Shown here: positions 1 through 8,900 of the stretch, in pieces
Layout: each line of letters opens with the position of its first letter
Position numbering within the stretch: position 1 is the first letter of the stretch
Assembly: GCF_014204495.1 (NCBI RefSeq)
Contig: NZ_JACHLN010000003.1
Coordinates: 186,001-250,000, forward strand
Direction: 5' to 3'
DNA length: 64,000 bases
Origin: Sphingomonas kyeonggiensis
GTDB lineage: Bacteria > Pseudomonadota > Alphaproteobacteria > Sphingomonadales > Sphingomonadaceae
Notes under the pieces: generated by a model
Database searches by the model: none
Told to the model about the DNA's origin: nothing
What the model saw: the letters and a program-made list of their open reading frames with translations, nothing else
Made by a program: the position numbers and the translations under genes

Positions 1-414
1 GACGGATCGCTGGTGCTGCCGGCGTTCCGGGTGTGGAACCAGGGACCGGACGATCACAATGGCTGGCGCTGGTCGGACACGCTGGACGCACATGGCCTGG
101 TCGCGGCGCGGCCGGGCGAGCGGGTGACGCTGACCAACGGCTCGGAGAACCGCACCTATAGCGGGCTGGTCGGCGCGACCGGCACGGTCACCGACCTGCG
201 CATCGTCGCCGATCGCGGCGGCGAGAGCGTGGCGCGCGGCGCGGACGGCACGCTCTATGTCGCGAACGGGCAGGTGTTCGTCTACGACGCGGCGGGCAAG
301 CCGGTGCGCCGGATCGACGTGCCCGAGCGACCGCTGCAGCTGGTGATCGGCGGGGCGGACGGGCGCACCTTGTTCATCCTCGCGCATCATGCGCTCTACG
401 CCGTGAGCCTCTGA
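1..414 (+). CDS. SMP-30/gluconolactonase-like protein, C-terminal part (5' cut by window)
   Basis: The reading frame is open from the first base of the window to a TGA at 412-414, so the N-terminus lies outside. The visible ~137 residues are beta-strand rich. They end in the closing strand pattern typical of SMP-30/gluconolactonase/LRE-type six-bladed propellers (PLQLVIGGADGRTLFILAHH, then LYAV). Known members hydrolyse sugar lactones or related esters using a bound divalent metal, but the metal ligands are in the missing part, so activity cannot be judged. It could equally be the propeller end of a larger secreted protein. The next gene starts about 80 bp downstream and is probably a separate unit. 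Confidence 0.6.
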   Translation, partial: DGSLVLPAFRVWNQGPDDHNGWRWSDTLDAHGLVAARPGERVTLTNGSENRTYSGLVGATGTVTDLRIVADRGGESVARGADGTLYVANGQVFVYDAAGKPVRRIDVPERPLQLVIGGADGRTLFILAHHALYAVSL

Positions 415-493
415 CCCGCACCGCCGCGGGCTGGAGAACCGCCCACGCCTTTGCTATCGCTACCATATCGGGGCAAAATCGGCGCGGGGCAGG

Positions 494-3400
494 ATGGATT
501 GGCGGGGGATCGTCGGCGAGCTGGGGCGTTCGGCAACTAGCGCCCGGGCGCTGCTTGCGGCCTGCCTGCTCTTCCCGACGCCCCTGGTTGCACAGATTGC
601 CCCACCCGGGTTCGGCGGGCTGAAGCATGTCCGCTGGGGCCCCGACGAAGGCGCGCCGAACGGGGTCTTCAAGATCACCCAGACCCGCGACGGCTATATC
701 TGGCTGGCGGGCGACGCGCTCTACCGGTTCGACGGAATCAGCTTCGAGCGGATCGACTGGCCTGCTGGCGCGGCGCGGAGACGCGTGGAGCCGACCGGGC
801 TGCTGGCCAGCCGCGACGGCGCGCTGTGGGTGGGCCTCGGCGGCAATGGCGGCGTGGCGATGTACCGCGGCGGGCAGCTCCTCGATACGCATATGCCGAC
901 CCCGCCCGCCTCGATCGGCCCGATGGCACAGGCGCCCGACGGGTCGATCTGGGTCGCCTCCGGGCGGTTCGACACGCAGCTCCGGCGGCTGCGCGGCGGG
1001 AAATGGGAGTCGGTCGGGGAAAAGCTGGGGCGGCCCGAGGGCGCGGTCATGGGGCTGGTGATCGCGCCGGATGGCGGCGTGTGGATCGCGCTCACACACC
1101 AGGGCGGGAACAGCGGCGCCCTCGCCTATCTAGCGCCGGGCAAGACCCGCTTCCAGCTGCTGCCCGACCGCGTCTCGGGCAGGCCGAGGATCGCGCTGGA
1201 TCCGTCCGGCGCGCTGTGGGTCTCCGACGGGACGGGCACGCGCATGGTGCGCGACGGGCACGGCCGGGTGCCCGCGCGCGCCATCCAGTTCCCCTCCGCT
1301 CCCAACGTCCGCTCCGCCACGCTGAGCTTCGACCGGCAGGGCGGGCTGTGGCGCACGACCGCGTCCATCGGCATCTCGTACATTCCGTCGGCCGCCGGCG
1401 CGACGGCGACCGCCTACCCGTTCGACGCGGCGAACGGGCTGACCTCGGACTTCAGCTATGACTTGTTCGTCGATCGCGAGGGCAGCGTCTGGATCGCCAC
1501 CGAGACCGGCATCGACCAGTTCCGCCGCGCCAGCGCGACGCAGGAACTGGCGATTCCCGCCGACCCGGTCCACGGCCTGGCGCTCGCCGGGGCCAGCGAC
1601 GGCAGCGTCTATATCGAATCGAACGACACGCTGTTCCGGATCGCCCCGGGAGGAGCGCCCCGGCCGATCCTGAAGCTGGATGGCAGCAACCTGTCGATGT
1701 GCCGCGCCCGTGCCGGCGGCATCTGGATCGCCCAGAACGCCCGCACACTCCATGTTGTGGGCGACCGTATCGAGACCGCACCGGGCTTTCCTAGCCAGGG
1801 CACATCGACCCATTGCGCCGAGGATGGCCAGGGCCGGCTGTGGGTCGCCATCTTCGGCGAGCCGCTGGTCTGGCGCGACGCGCGGGGCTGGCACCATGCC
1901 GCCGGAGTGCTCGCGCAGCAGCGCGTGTGGGACATGATCGCCACACCTTCGGGTGGCATCGCCTTTACCGGTCGCCCCAACCTGACCACGCTCGAGGGCA
2001 ATCGCCTGACCCTGCGACAAGGGTTCGGCACCGCCACGATGATCGCCGCCGGGACCCGCGACATCTTCCTGAGCGACGACAAGGGCCTGGTGCGCCTGCG
2101 CGACGGCAAGCTGGCGCGCCTCGACCAGAGCCGCTTTCCCTGGCTGATCTGGCTGCGAAGCCTGGTGCAGACCGAACGCGGCGAGACCTGGCTGGTCGCC
2201 CGCACCGGCATCTCCCGGGTGGCCACCGCCGATCTCGACCGCGCGTTCCAGGACCCGCATGCGCCATTGCCCCGCACGCTGTTCAACTCGCAGGACGGGC
2301 TGGTCAGCGCGGCCCAGCATGCGGGCTTTGCGGGCCTGCAGAGCACGGTCGCCGGCGATGGACGCGTCTGGTTCCTCAACCGCCAGGGCGCGGGCTATTT
2401 CGATCCGGCGACACTCAAGGGCAATGCCCTTCCCCCGCCCGTCACCATCCGTTCGCTGACCAGCGGCGGACACAGCTGGCGCGATCCGGGCAGCCTGATC
2501 CTGCCGCCCGGCACGCGCGCGCTCGACATCGCCTATGCGGGGCTCAGCCTTGCGGTGCCGCAGCGGGTGCACTTCCGCTACCGGCTCGACGGCGTGGACG
2601 ACGGCTGGGTGGATGCCGGCGCGCGGCGCGTCGCCTCCTATGCCAATCTCGGCCCCGGCCACTACCGCTTCCAGGTGATGGCCGCGAACAATGACGGGGT
2701 GTGGAACCGGAGCGGTGCCGAGGTCGGATTCGAAATCCGCCCCACCTTCGTGCAGAGTTGGCCGTTCCGGCTGCTCTGCGCGGCCGCATTGATCGCGCTG
2801 CTCTGGCTCGCTTACTCGATGCGGATGCGCGTGGTCGCGAGCCGCATCCGGCTGCGCATGGCGGAGCGTTTCGAGGAGCGCGAGCGGATCGCCCGCGAGC
2901 TGCACGACACGCTGCTGCAGGCGATCCAGTCGCTGACCCTGCGCTTCCAGCTCGCGGTCGACGACCTGCCGGCGAAGCAGCCCGGGCGCCCGGCGCTGCT
3001 GCAGGCAATCGACACCGCCGACCGAGTGATCGCCGAGGGGCGCGACCGGGTGCTCGACCTCCGCTCCCGCCAGGCGGCGGATATCGAGCAGGTCATCCGG
3101 GAGCTGATCGCCCGACAGGGCTTCAGTCCCGACGTCGAGATATGCGTCGCCATCAACGGCACGCCCCGCGCGCTGGACGCGCTGGCGCTGGAGGAGACCG
3201 GCCGCATCGCGGGCGAAGCGCTGTTCAACATCTGGCGGCACGCCTGCGCCCGGCGCGTCGAGGTGGAGATCGACCATGACGCGAGCTTCGCGCTGCGCAT
3301 CGCCGACGACGGCGTGGGCATCGACCCCGAGCTCGCGGCGCGAGGCCGGACGGGGCATTACGGGCTGGCGGGCATGCGCGAACGGGCGCGGAGGCTGCGC

Positions 3401-3523
3401 GGAAGCCTTGTCATCCGCCCCTCGGCGGATCAGGGTACCGAACTGCTGCTCACGGTGCCTGGCGGAATCGCGTACAAGGCCGAAGAGCGCAGCCTGCTAG
3501 CACGCCTGTGGAGCCGTGGATGA
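494..3523 (+). CDS. Propeller-type sensor histidine kinase (HisKA_3 family)
   Basis: A 1009-residue one-piece periplasmic sensor and kinase. A signal-like hydrophobic stretch (about residues 17-34) is followed by many Reg_prop-type repeats (WLAGDALYRFDG, ALWVGLGG, SVWIATETG) forming a predicted periplasmic double propeller. A Y_Y_Y domain follows (about 640-745, FRYRLDGVDDGW), then one membrane segment (about 760-782). The HisKA_3 dimerisation helix carries the phospho-acceptor His804 in ERERIARELHDTLLQ, and a HATPase domain holds DDGVGID and HYGLAGMRERA. This is the NarX/LytS-like kinase class that pairs with LuxR-type regulators. Its stop codon overlaps the next gene (ATGA at 3520-3523), so the two are translationally coupled. 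No receiver domain is fused. The signal is unknown; propeller sensors in other bacteria often bind oligosaccharides. Confidence 0.93.
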   Translation: MDWRGIVGELGRSATSARALLAACLLFPTPLVAQIAPPGFGGLKHVRWGPDEGAPNGVFKITQTRDGYIWLAGDALYRFDGISFERIDWPAGAARRRVEPTGLLASRDGALWVGLGGNGGVAMYRGGQLLDTHMPTPPASIGPMAQAPDGSIWVASGRFDTQLRRLRGGKWESVGEKLGRPEGAVMGLVIAPDGGVWIALTHQGGNSGALAYLAPGKTRFQLLPDRVSGRPRIALDPSGALWVSDGTGTRMVRDGHGRVPARAIQFPSAPNVRSATLSFDRQGGLWRTTASIGISYIPSAAGATATAYPFDAANGLTSDFSYDLFVDREGSVWIATETGIDQFRRASATQELAIPADPVHGLALAGASDGSVYIESNDTLFRIAPGGAPRPILKLDGSNLSMCRARAGGIWIAQNARTLHVVGDRIETAPGFPSQGTSTHCAEDGQGRLWVAIFGEPLVWRDARGWHHAAGVLAQQRVWDMIATPSGGIAFTGRPNLTTLEGNRLTLRQGFGTATMIAAGTRDIFLSDDKGLVRLRDGKLARLDQSRFPWLIWLRSLVQTERGETWLVARTGISRVATADLDRAFQDPHAPLPRTLFNSQDGLVSAAQHAGFAGLQSTVAGDGRVWFLNRQGAGYFDPATLKGNALPPPVTIRSLTSGGHSWRDPGSLILPPGTRALDIAYAGLSLAVPQRVHFRYRLDGVDDGWVDAGARRVASYANLGPGHYRFQVMAANNDGVWNRSGAEVGFEIRPTFVQSWPFRLLCAAALIALLWLAYSMRMRVVASRIRLRMAERFEERERIARELHDTLLQAIQSLTLRFQLAVDDLPAKQPGRPALLQAIDTADRVIAEGRDRVLDLRSRQAADIEQVIRELIARQGFSPDVEICVAINGTPRALDALALEETGRIAGEALFNIWRHACARRVEVEIDHDASFALRIADDGVGIDPELAARGRTGHYGLAGMRERARRLRGSLVIRPSADQGTELLLTVPGGIAYKAEERSLLARLWSRG

Positions 3524-4161
3524 CCGTTGCCTCGCCTGGTGCCTCGCCGATCCGCGTCCTGGTGGTGGACGATCACCCCGTGGTGCGCGAAGGCGTGACC
3601 GGGCTGCTGGCGCGGCAGGACGATATGGAGGCCATCGGCGAGGCATGCGACGGCCCGGACGCGATCGCGAAGTTCCGCGACCTTGCGCCGGACGTCACGC
3701 TGATGGACGTCCAGATGCAGGGCATGAGCGGCATCGAGGCGATCGAGAAGATCCGGGCGCTGTCCGGCGACGCGCGCATCCTGGTGCTCACCACCTATCC
3801 CGGCGACGCGAACGCGATCCGCGCGATCCGGGCGGGGGCATCCGGCTATCTGCTGAAGAACTGCGTCCGGACCGAGCTGATCGACGCGATCCGTTCGGTG
3901 CATGCCGGGCGCCGGGTGGTCTGTTCCGACATCGCGCATGCGCTGGCCGAGCACGCGCTGGACGAGCCGCTGACGGAACGGGAAGCGGCGATCCTGCGCC
4001 TCGTTGCCGAGGGCCATCCCAACAAGCAGATCGCCTGGCGGCTGACCCTGTCGGTCGACACCATCAAGGCGCAGCTCAAGACCATCTTCGAGAAGCTGGG
4101 CGTCCATGACCGCACCCACGCCGTGACGGTGGCGACGCGGCGGGGCTATATCGATCGCTAG
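3520..4161 (+). CDS. NarL/LuxR-family response regulator, partner of the upstream kinase
   Basis: A 213-residue response regulator. The receiver domain has the acidic pair VVDDHP (residues 17-18), the phospho-acceptor Asp63 in LMDVQMQG and the conserved Lys in GYLLKN. A LuxR-type helix-turn-helix follows (LTEREAAILRLVAEGHPNKQ). I chose the ATG at 3520 because it overlaps the kinase stop as ATGA and has GGAG six bases upstream; a GTG at 3508 would add four residues. It should be phosphorylated by the preceding kinase and act as a DNA-binding activator. The gene is followed directly by a palindromic repeat that could end transcription. Confidence 0.93.
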   Translation: MTVASPGASPIRVLVVDDHPVVREGVTGLLARQDDMEAIGEACDGPDAIAKFRDLAPDVTLMDVQMQGMSGIEAIEKIRALSGDARILVLTTYPGDANAIRAIRAGASGYLLKNCVRTELIDAIRSVHAGRRVVCSDIAHALAEHALDEPLTEREAAILRLVAEGHPNKQIAWRLTLSVDTIKAQLKTIFEKLGVHDRTHAVTVATRRGYIDR

Positions 4162-4177
4162 GGCGTATCGACTTCCC

Positions 4178-4256
4178 GTTCCCCGGCTTTCGCCGGGGCC
4201 CAGGGTTTCTCTGCCGTCTCGCTTCGTTACCCTGGGCCCCGGCTTTCGCCGGGGAG
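4178..4256. repeat. REP-like double palindrome, copy 1
   Basis: About 79 bp with two arms (4178-4206 and 4229-4256), each containing the small palindrome CCCCGGC-TTTC-GCCGGGG followed or preceded by CCCAGGGT/ACCCTGGG. The arms are inverted relative to each other, giving a long hyphenated hairpin around a roughly 22-bp centre. Near-identical elements lie at 28366-28445 and 61435-61513. This copy sits between the converging regulator (ends 4161) and cupin gene (ends 4288). Confidence 0.85.
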
Positions 4257-4287
4257 CTGTTAAAACAGCAACCGCACCCTCGATGGC

Positions 4288-4749
4288 TCAGGGCTTGGCA
4301 GTGTAGACCGTGTCGGTCGGGCCCCAGCCGCTGATATAGACGATTGCCGGTTCTTCCCGCGTCAGGGCGAAATGGGCATCGTCGGCGCCTTCGGTATAGA
4401 AGCTGCCCGGCGGCAAGGCCTTCACCTTCGCTTCGTCGGCAGTGGTGCCATAGCCGAAATACCAGGTACCGCTGACGACGACCGCGCTGCGTTCGTCGCG
4501 GTGGGTGTGCGCCTGGATCCGGGTATGCGCGGGCACCCGGATCTCGATCGTGTAGGGGCCGGCCCTGGTGGGATCGCCGAGCAGCACGGTGGTGCGGATG
4601 CCGGCGACACCGGAGGTGCCCGGCCCTGCTCCGCCCTTGGCCAGCGCCTCGATCTCCACCGGCGTGAGGCGCACCTGCTGGGCCTGGGCGGAGAGGCTGG
4701 TCAACAGCGCGAACGGCGCGATGCCGGCAGCGAGCAGGTGCATCCTCAT
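4288..4749 (-). CDS. Secreted cupin-domain protein
   Basis: A 153-residue protein with a cleavable signal peptide (residues 1-23, ending AQAQ) and a single cupin barrel. The cupin motif is visible as RIQAHTHRDERSAVVVSGTW, with the conserved His, His and Glu/Arg positions, and the second motif includes PGSFYTEGADDAHFA. Cupins of this size bind a divalent metal and are often isomerases, dioxygenases or ligand-binding proteins, so the reaction cannot be named. It starts inside the stop codon of the upstream alpha/beta hydrolase (4-nt overlap), so the two are co-translated. Both carry signal peptides and should work in the periplasm. Confidence 0.85.
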   Translation of the reverse strand: MRMHLLAAGIAPFALLTSLSAQAQQVRLTPVEIEALAKGGAGPGTSGVAGIRTTVLLGDPTRAGPYTIEIRVPAHTRIQAHTHRDERSAVVVSGTWYFGYGTTADEAKVKALPPGSFYTEGADDAHFALTREEPAIVYISGWGPTDTVYTAKP

Positions 4750-5663
4750 CGGCCGGACTCCAGGAAGGCCTTCACCAGCTTGACCGTGGCGGCGGGGTTT
4801 TCCTCCATGATCCAGTGGCCGGAATCGGGGACGACCCCTTCGGTCACGTTGGTGGCACCGGCGCGCATCACCACGGCCATGGTCAGCCCGAACGACTTCT
4901 CGCCGCCGAGAGCGAGGATCGGCATGTTCAGCTTCGCACCGGTGGCGAGCCAGGCGCGGTTGTCGATCGCGTCCTGATCGAAGGCCGCGAACTGGGCGAA
5001 GCCGGAATGCATGCCACCGGGACGTGCGTAGAGCGCGGCATAGTGCTGGCGCGACTTCTCGTCGAACCGCGCCGGGTTCGCGGAGAACTCGTTCCAGAAG
5101 CGATCAAGATAGATCCGCTCGCGCCCGGCGACGAGGCGCTCCATGTCCGGTCCGCCGAAGCGGAAATGCCAGAGCAGCGGGTTCTTGAGGATCTCCTCCC
5201 AGGGACCGACGCCCGGCACCGGCGCATCGATCAGCACGAAGCGGCCGACGCGGTCGGGCTGCTGGGTGGCCAGCGCGAAGCCGACCATGTTGCCGATATC
5301 GTGCGTGACCAGATCGAACTTCTGGATGCCGAGCGCGGCGAGCACGCCCTGCATGTCGCGTCCCTGGTTCATCTTGTCGAACCCGCCGGCGGGATGGGCG
5401 GACAGGCCCATGCCGCGCAGATCGGGCACGATCACGGTGTGATCGTCGTCGAGCGCGGCGGCGAGCGGCGCCCACATGTCGCCGGTCTCGCCATAGCCAT
5501 GGAGCAGCAGCACGGCGGGGCCATGCCCGCCGACGCGGACATGGATGGTGGTGCCGTTGGTGGCGATTTCCTGCGTCTTGAAGGCGGCCGGGAACGGCGC
5601 GACCTGCGCGACGGCGGGCGCGGCGACGCATAGTGCCGTCGCCATGAGAAGGGATTTGAGCAT
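4746..5663 (-). CDS. Secreted alpha/beta hydrolase with Asp nucleophile (epoxide hydrolase/dehalogenase-like)
   Basis: A 305-residue alpha/beta-hydrolase with a signal peptide (1-20, AAPAVAQ). The oxyanion motif LLLHGYGET is present. The nucleophile elbow reads LVTHDIGNM with Asp122 where esterases have Ser, which is the epoxide hydrolase/haloalkane and haloacetate dehalogenase arrangement. The catalytic His is in PDSGHW. A helical cap lies between roughly 145 and 220. The presence of Asp rather than Ser argues against a lipase or esterase. The gene is coupled by an ATGA overlap to the cupin gene downstream. The substrate is unknown. Confidence 0.88.
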   Translation of the reverse strand: MLKSLLMATALCVAAPAVAQVAPFPAAFKTQEIATNGTTIHVRVGGHGPAVLLLHGYGETGDMWAPLAAALDDDHTVIVPDLRGMGLSAHPAGGFDKMNQGRDMQGVLAALGIQKFDLVTHDIGNMVGFALATQQPDRVGRFVLIDAPVPGVGPWEEILKNPLLWHFRFGGPDMERLVAGRERIYLDRFWNEFSANPARFDEKSRQHYAALYARPGGMHSGFAQFAAFDQDAIDNRAWLATGAKLNMPILALGGEKSFGLTMAVVMRAGATNVTEGVVPDSGHWIMEENPAATVKLVKAFLESGR

Positions 5664-5769
5664 TGGGACTTCCTCGAGCCTGGGGATCCGGTTTCGCGAG
5701 GAGAGTGTCCGGCCCGCCTTCCCGTCTCAATGCCAGCGCGGGCGCCAGGCGATACCCGGACGGGTAAAG

Positions 5770-7056
5770 TCAGGCCGAGACCGGCAGCGTCGGCCAGCGA
5801 TCGACGATGCGCTGGCCATCGAACAGCGCGATGTCGCCGAACTGGAGGAACAGCGCCTCGCTCTGGTTCGGGCGCAGGAAGACATAGTCGTCGGGGTGCA
5901 GCGCGACCCTTGCCGATCCGGTGAGCAGCTCCTGGTTGCTCGACCGGCCGAACAAGCCATTATATTCGAGCCCCGGCGGCGAGACCGGCGTGGCGAGCCA
6001 GTGGCCGCCATAGACGAAGAAGCCCTTCTCGGTGTTCGGATCGAAGAAGTTGATCGGGCCGGACAGCCATTCATAGCCCGGCAGGCGGAAGCGCTGCTGC
6101 GCCTTGATCACCGGGGTGGCGATGAAGGCGGCGGGCAGATGCGGCTCGAGGGTGGACACGTCGAAGTCCACCGGCTTGACGAAGGCGGAGCCGACCGAGA
6201 CTTCGTTCGCCACCGTCCCCTTGCCCGCATGGAGCGCATAGGTAGGGCTGCCCGCGCCGTTGAGGGTGAGCCCGGCGGGGTCGGTTCCGGCGGATCTTAG
6301 CGATGCTATTGATTTGCGATAGCGATCCTGCGCCTCGGCATAGGCGGCGTCGGGATTGGGCATCTTCATGACATGCGGGTCATAGCCCATCAGCCCGGAC
6401 AGGCTGAGCAGCGGGTTGGCGCGTGCCTGCGCCACGGCCTTTGCCAGGCTCTCGGGATCGGGGAAGCCGCCGCGATGGAGGCCGACATCGATCTCGAGCG
6501 CGACACGGACCGGGCGAGCGATACCGCGCGCGATCTCGGCATATTGGGCCAGCCGCTCGGGGGTATCGATCAGCCATTGTACTTTGGCGCCGGCCTCGGC
6601 GCTTTGGTTGCGCAGGAACGCAGCGGCTTCCAGCGCGGGCAGCGGCTTGCCGAGCAGCAGGTCGGCATCGGGATGCAGCCGCGCCATGTCGGCCAGCATC
6701 GCGCCGTTGAACACCATCAGCCGGTTGGTGCCCATGCCGGCCATGACATGGCCGATCAGCTGCGGCGCAGGCAGCGACTTGACCACCACGCGCAGCGGCA
6801 GGCGCGATGGCGCCAGCACCTTCCTGGCGGCGGCGATGTTGTGATCCAGCCGCGTGCGGTCGACCACCAGCACCGGATGCGCGATGCCGGCGTCGCGCAG
6901 CGCCTTGCTCAGCCGGAGGAAATAGGCGTCGTGCGCGCCGCCCTGATCGCCCTTGCGCAACGCCGCCACGCCGATGCCGCCGGCGACCACCGCCGCGCCG
7001 CCGACGATCATTGCCCGGCGGCCGAAGCGGCGCGGCTTTGCAGGGGCGTCAGCCAT
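5770..7056 (-). CDS. Alanine-racemase-fold PLP enzyme (DSD1/D-threonine-aldolase-like), exported
   Basis: A 428-residue fold-type III PLP protein. A twin-arginine-like N-terminus (RRFGRRAMIVGGAAVV) suggests export or membrane anchoring. The PLP lysine is in VVVKSLPAPQ, and the C-terminal domain has HPDDYVFLRPNQSE. D-serine dehydratase and D-threonine aldolase relatives use a His plus Cys/Asp metal site in this C-terminal motif; here the His is kept but no Cys is present. Substrate and reaction are therefore uncertain. The gene overlaps the upstream oxidase gene by 8 nt and is the third gene of a cytochrome-oxidase-PLP enzyme operon. Confidence 0.82.
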   Translation of the reverse strand: MADAPAKPRRFGRRAMIVGGAAVVAGGIGVAALRKGDQGGAHDAYFLRLSKALRDAGIAHPVLVVDRTRLDHNIAAARKVLAPSRLPLRVVVKSLPAPQLIGHVMAGMGTNRLMVFNGAMLADMARLHPDADLLLGKPLPALEAAAFLRNQSAEAGAKVQWLIDTPERLAQYAEIARGIARPVRVALEIDVGLHRGGFPDPESLAKAVAQARANPLLSLSGLMGYDPHVMKMPNPDAAYAEAQDRYRKSIASLRSAGTDPAGLTLNGAGSPTYALHAGKGTVANEVSVGSAFVKPVDFDVSTLEPHLPAAFIATPVIKAQQRFRLPGYEWLSGPINFFDPNTEKGFFVYGGHWLATPVSPPGLEYNGLFGRSSNQELLTGSARVALHPDDYVFLRPNQSEALFLQFGDIALFDGQRIVDRWPTLPVSA

Positions 7057-8464
7057 GTCCCAGGATACCCTTCAGATAGGGGTTGAGCATCCGCCCCTGC
7101 GGATCGAGCGCGCGGCGGATCTCCATCGCGTCGCGCCAGCGCGGATAGAGCGCGGCGAAGTCCTGCGCGCCGAGCGAGTTCATCTTGCCCCAGTGCGGAC
7201 GCCCGCCATGGCGGCGCAGGATCGGCTCGATCAGGGCGAAGAAGAAGTCGTGGTCCTCCTTGTAATAGGCATGGACCGCGACCGATCCGCTCTCGCGCTG
7301 GTAGAAGGGCGAGAGCCAGGCATCGTCCGCCGCGACGATCCGCGCCTCGAACGGGAAGAACACGTCGCGGCGATGCGTCTCGACCGCATCGATCACGTCG
7401 CGCAGCGCGGCGACATGCGCCTCGATCGGCACATGATATTCGATCTCCTTGAAGCGCACCGGGCGCTCGTTGGAGAGCAGCTTCCAGCCTTCGTCGACCG
7501 CGATCTCGGGCGCGATGCGGTCGAGCTCGCGCGCGGCGATGGTGCGGCGCATGCCGGGCGCGAACTCGAACACGTCGCGCAGCGTCTTGAGGCTCATCAG
7601 CGTCTCGGCGTCCGCATCGGGGCCGCGCGGCTGGACCGGATCGCTGGTCACGTCATGGGTGATGACCGCGCAGCGATTGGTGAACGGCAGCACGAGGAAC
7701 TCGGCATTGCGGTGCCGGGCGCGCAGGGCGGGCCAGTCCTCCAGCACCTCGCGGGTAGGCCGGATCTCGACGCGCTTGCGCACCCGGGTGAGCGGCCGGT
7801 TCTGCAGCGTGACCTGCGTCACCACGCCGAACGCGCCGAGATTGACGCGGGCGGCATTGAAGATGTCGGCGTTGCGATTGGCGTCGCAATCGAGGATCTC
7901 GCCCGAGGGCGTGGCGAGCCGCATTGCGATGACCTCGCCGTGCAGCGCCTTCAGCCCCTTGCCGGTGCCGTGCGTGCCGGTCGCCAGCGCGCCGGCGAGC
8001 GACTGCTTGTTGATGTCCGGCAGGTTGGGCATCTCCTGCCCGATCGCGGCGAGCGCGCTGCCCAGCTCGCGCAGTCTCGTGCCCGCCCAGACCGTGGCCT
8101 GACGCTTCGCCGCATCATGGCTTACCAGGCCGGTGAGCCCGTCGAGCGTGAGCAAGGTGCCTTCGGTCGGCACCAGCTGCGAGAAGGAATGGCCCGAGCC
8201 GACCGGGCGCACCGGCGCCGGGCCGGACTTGAGCAGCGTGGCCAGCTCGTCCTCGCTGGCCGGCGCGGCGCGTCTGGCGGGATAGGATTGCGCGGTGCCC
8301 GCCCAGTTGCGCCACAGGAGATTGCCCGCCTTGTCGGCGAGCGGCGGTTCGGGGGGCTCGCGATCGAGCCAGAGCCGGCGACCGGCAAGCCCCCCTGCGG
8401 TCAGCGCCCCCGCACCGACCACACCTCCACCAACCAGCAGCGCACGGCGCGAGATCCGGGCCAT
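7049..8464 (-). CDS. FAD-linked oxidase of the D-arabinono-1,4-lactone oxidase family
   Basis: A 471-residue VAO/PCMH-type flavoprotein with a Tat/Sec-like leader (ISRRALLVGGGVVGAGALT). The FAD-binding domain shows VRPVGSGHSFSQLVPTEG near residues 85-105 and ATGTHGTGKGL. The C-terminal D-arabinono-lactone oxidase domain has GRPHWGKMNSL and ends DPQGRMLNPYLKG. Members oxidise sugar lactones or alditols at C1/C2. Because a lipoprotein cytochrome c gene lies immediately upstream in the same operon, I infer that it passes electrons to cytochrome c and acts as a dehydrogenase rather than an oxygen-using oxidase. It overlaps the next gene by 8 nt. Confidence 0.88.
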   Translation of the reverse strand: MARISRRALLVGGGVVGAGALTAGGLAGRRLWLDREPPEPPLADKAGNLLWRNWAGTAQSYPARRAAPASEDELATLLKSGPAPVRPVGSGHSFSQLVPTEGTLLTLDGLTGLVSHDAAKRQATVWAGTRLRELGSALAAIGQEMPNLPDINKQSLAGALATGTHGTGKGLKALHGEVIAMRLATPSGEILDCDANRNADIFNAARVNLGAFGVVTQVTLQNRPLTRVRKRVEIRPTREVLEDWPALRARHRNAEFLVLPFTNRCAVITHDVTSDPVQPRGPDADAETLMSLKTLRDVFEFAPGMRRTIAARELDRIAPEIAVDEGWKLLSNERPVRFKEIEYHVPIEAHVAALRDVIDAVETHRRDVFFPFEARIVAADDAWLSPFYQRESGSVAVHAYYKEDHDFFFALIEPILRRHGGRPHWGKMNSLGAQDFAALYPRWRDAMEIRRALDPQGRMLNPYLKGILGHG

Positions 8465-8467
8465 CGC

Positions 8468-8896
8468 TCAGCGCCCCGCCATGAAGCGGATCAGCGCGGC
8501 ATAATCCTCGGGCTTGCAGGCGAAGCATTGCCCGCCCGGCGGCATGCCGTTCAGCCCGGCAACGGCGTTGCGGGTGAGTTCCTGCTCGCCCTTGGCCCAG
8601 CGCGGATCCCAGGCATTGCGGTCGCCGGTCAGCGGCGCGCCGGTGTCGCGCACCGTGTGACAGGCCTTGCAGGAGGTCTCGTAGAGCTGGGCGAGGTGCG
8701 TATCGCGGGGCTGCATCGCCGCGCTCTGCGCCTCGGTGATCGGCGACGGGCGGGCGGCGGGCGTTCCGGTGGAACCGCTACAGGCGGACAGCGCAACCAG
8801 GCTCGCCACGGCCAGGCTTCGCGCCCCTGCCCTCCAGCCAGAAGCCCCACGCAATTCCCCCCGCGGCAAGGCCATGCGCACCCCCATTGACACCAT
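8468..8896 (-). CDS. Lipoprotein c-type cytochrome
   Basis: A 142-residue protein with a lipobox (SLVALSAC, Cys39) and one haem-binding site CKACH (76-80). Possible axial Met is in GLNGMPPGG, followed by an extra CFAC pair. This is a small class I cytochrome c5-like domain anchored to a membrane by lipid. An internal ATG (8875) would also leave a complete signal peptide, so the exact start is uncertain. It is the first gene of the operon with the lactone-oxidase-like flavoprotein (3-nt gap) and is the likely electron acceptor. Its start overlaps the edge of the divergent regulatory region at 8901-8930. Confidence 0.87.
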   Translation of the reverse strand: MVSMGVRMALPRGELRGASGWRAGARSLAVASLVALSACSGSTGTPAARPSPITEAQSAAMQPRDTHLAQLYETSCKACHTVRDTGAPLTGDRNAWDPRWAKGEQELTRNAVAGLNGMPPGGQCFACKPEDYAALIRFMAGR

Positions 8897-8900
8897 AAAT

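Noticed and set aside
1130..3358. 742-codon open frame on the minus strand across the sensor kinase gene
   Set aside because: It is antisense to a clear kinase, with low-complexity Arg/Ala/Gly composition and no domain. High GC makes such open frames common. The same applies to 8936-11197, 44267-46303 and 18.0-19.9 kb.
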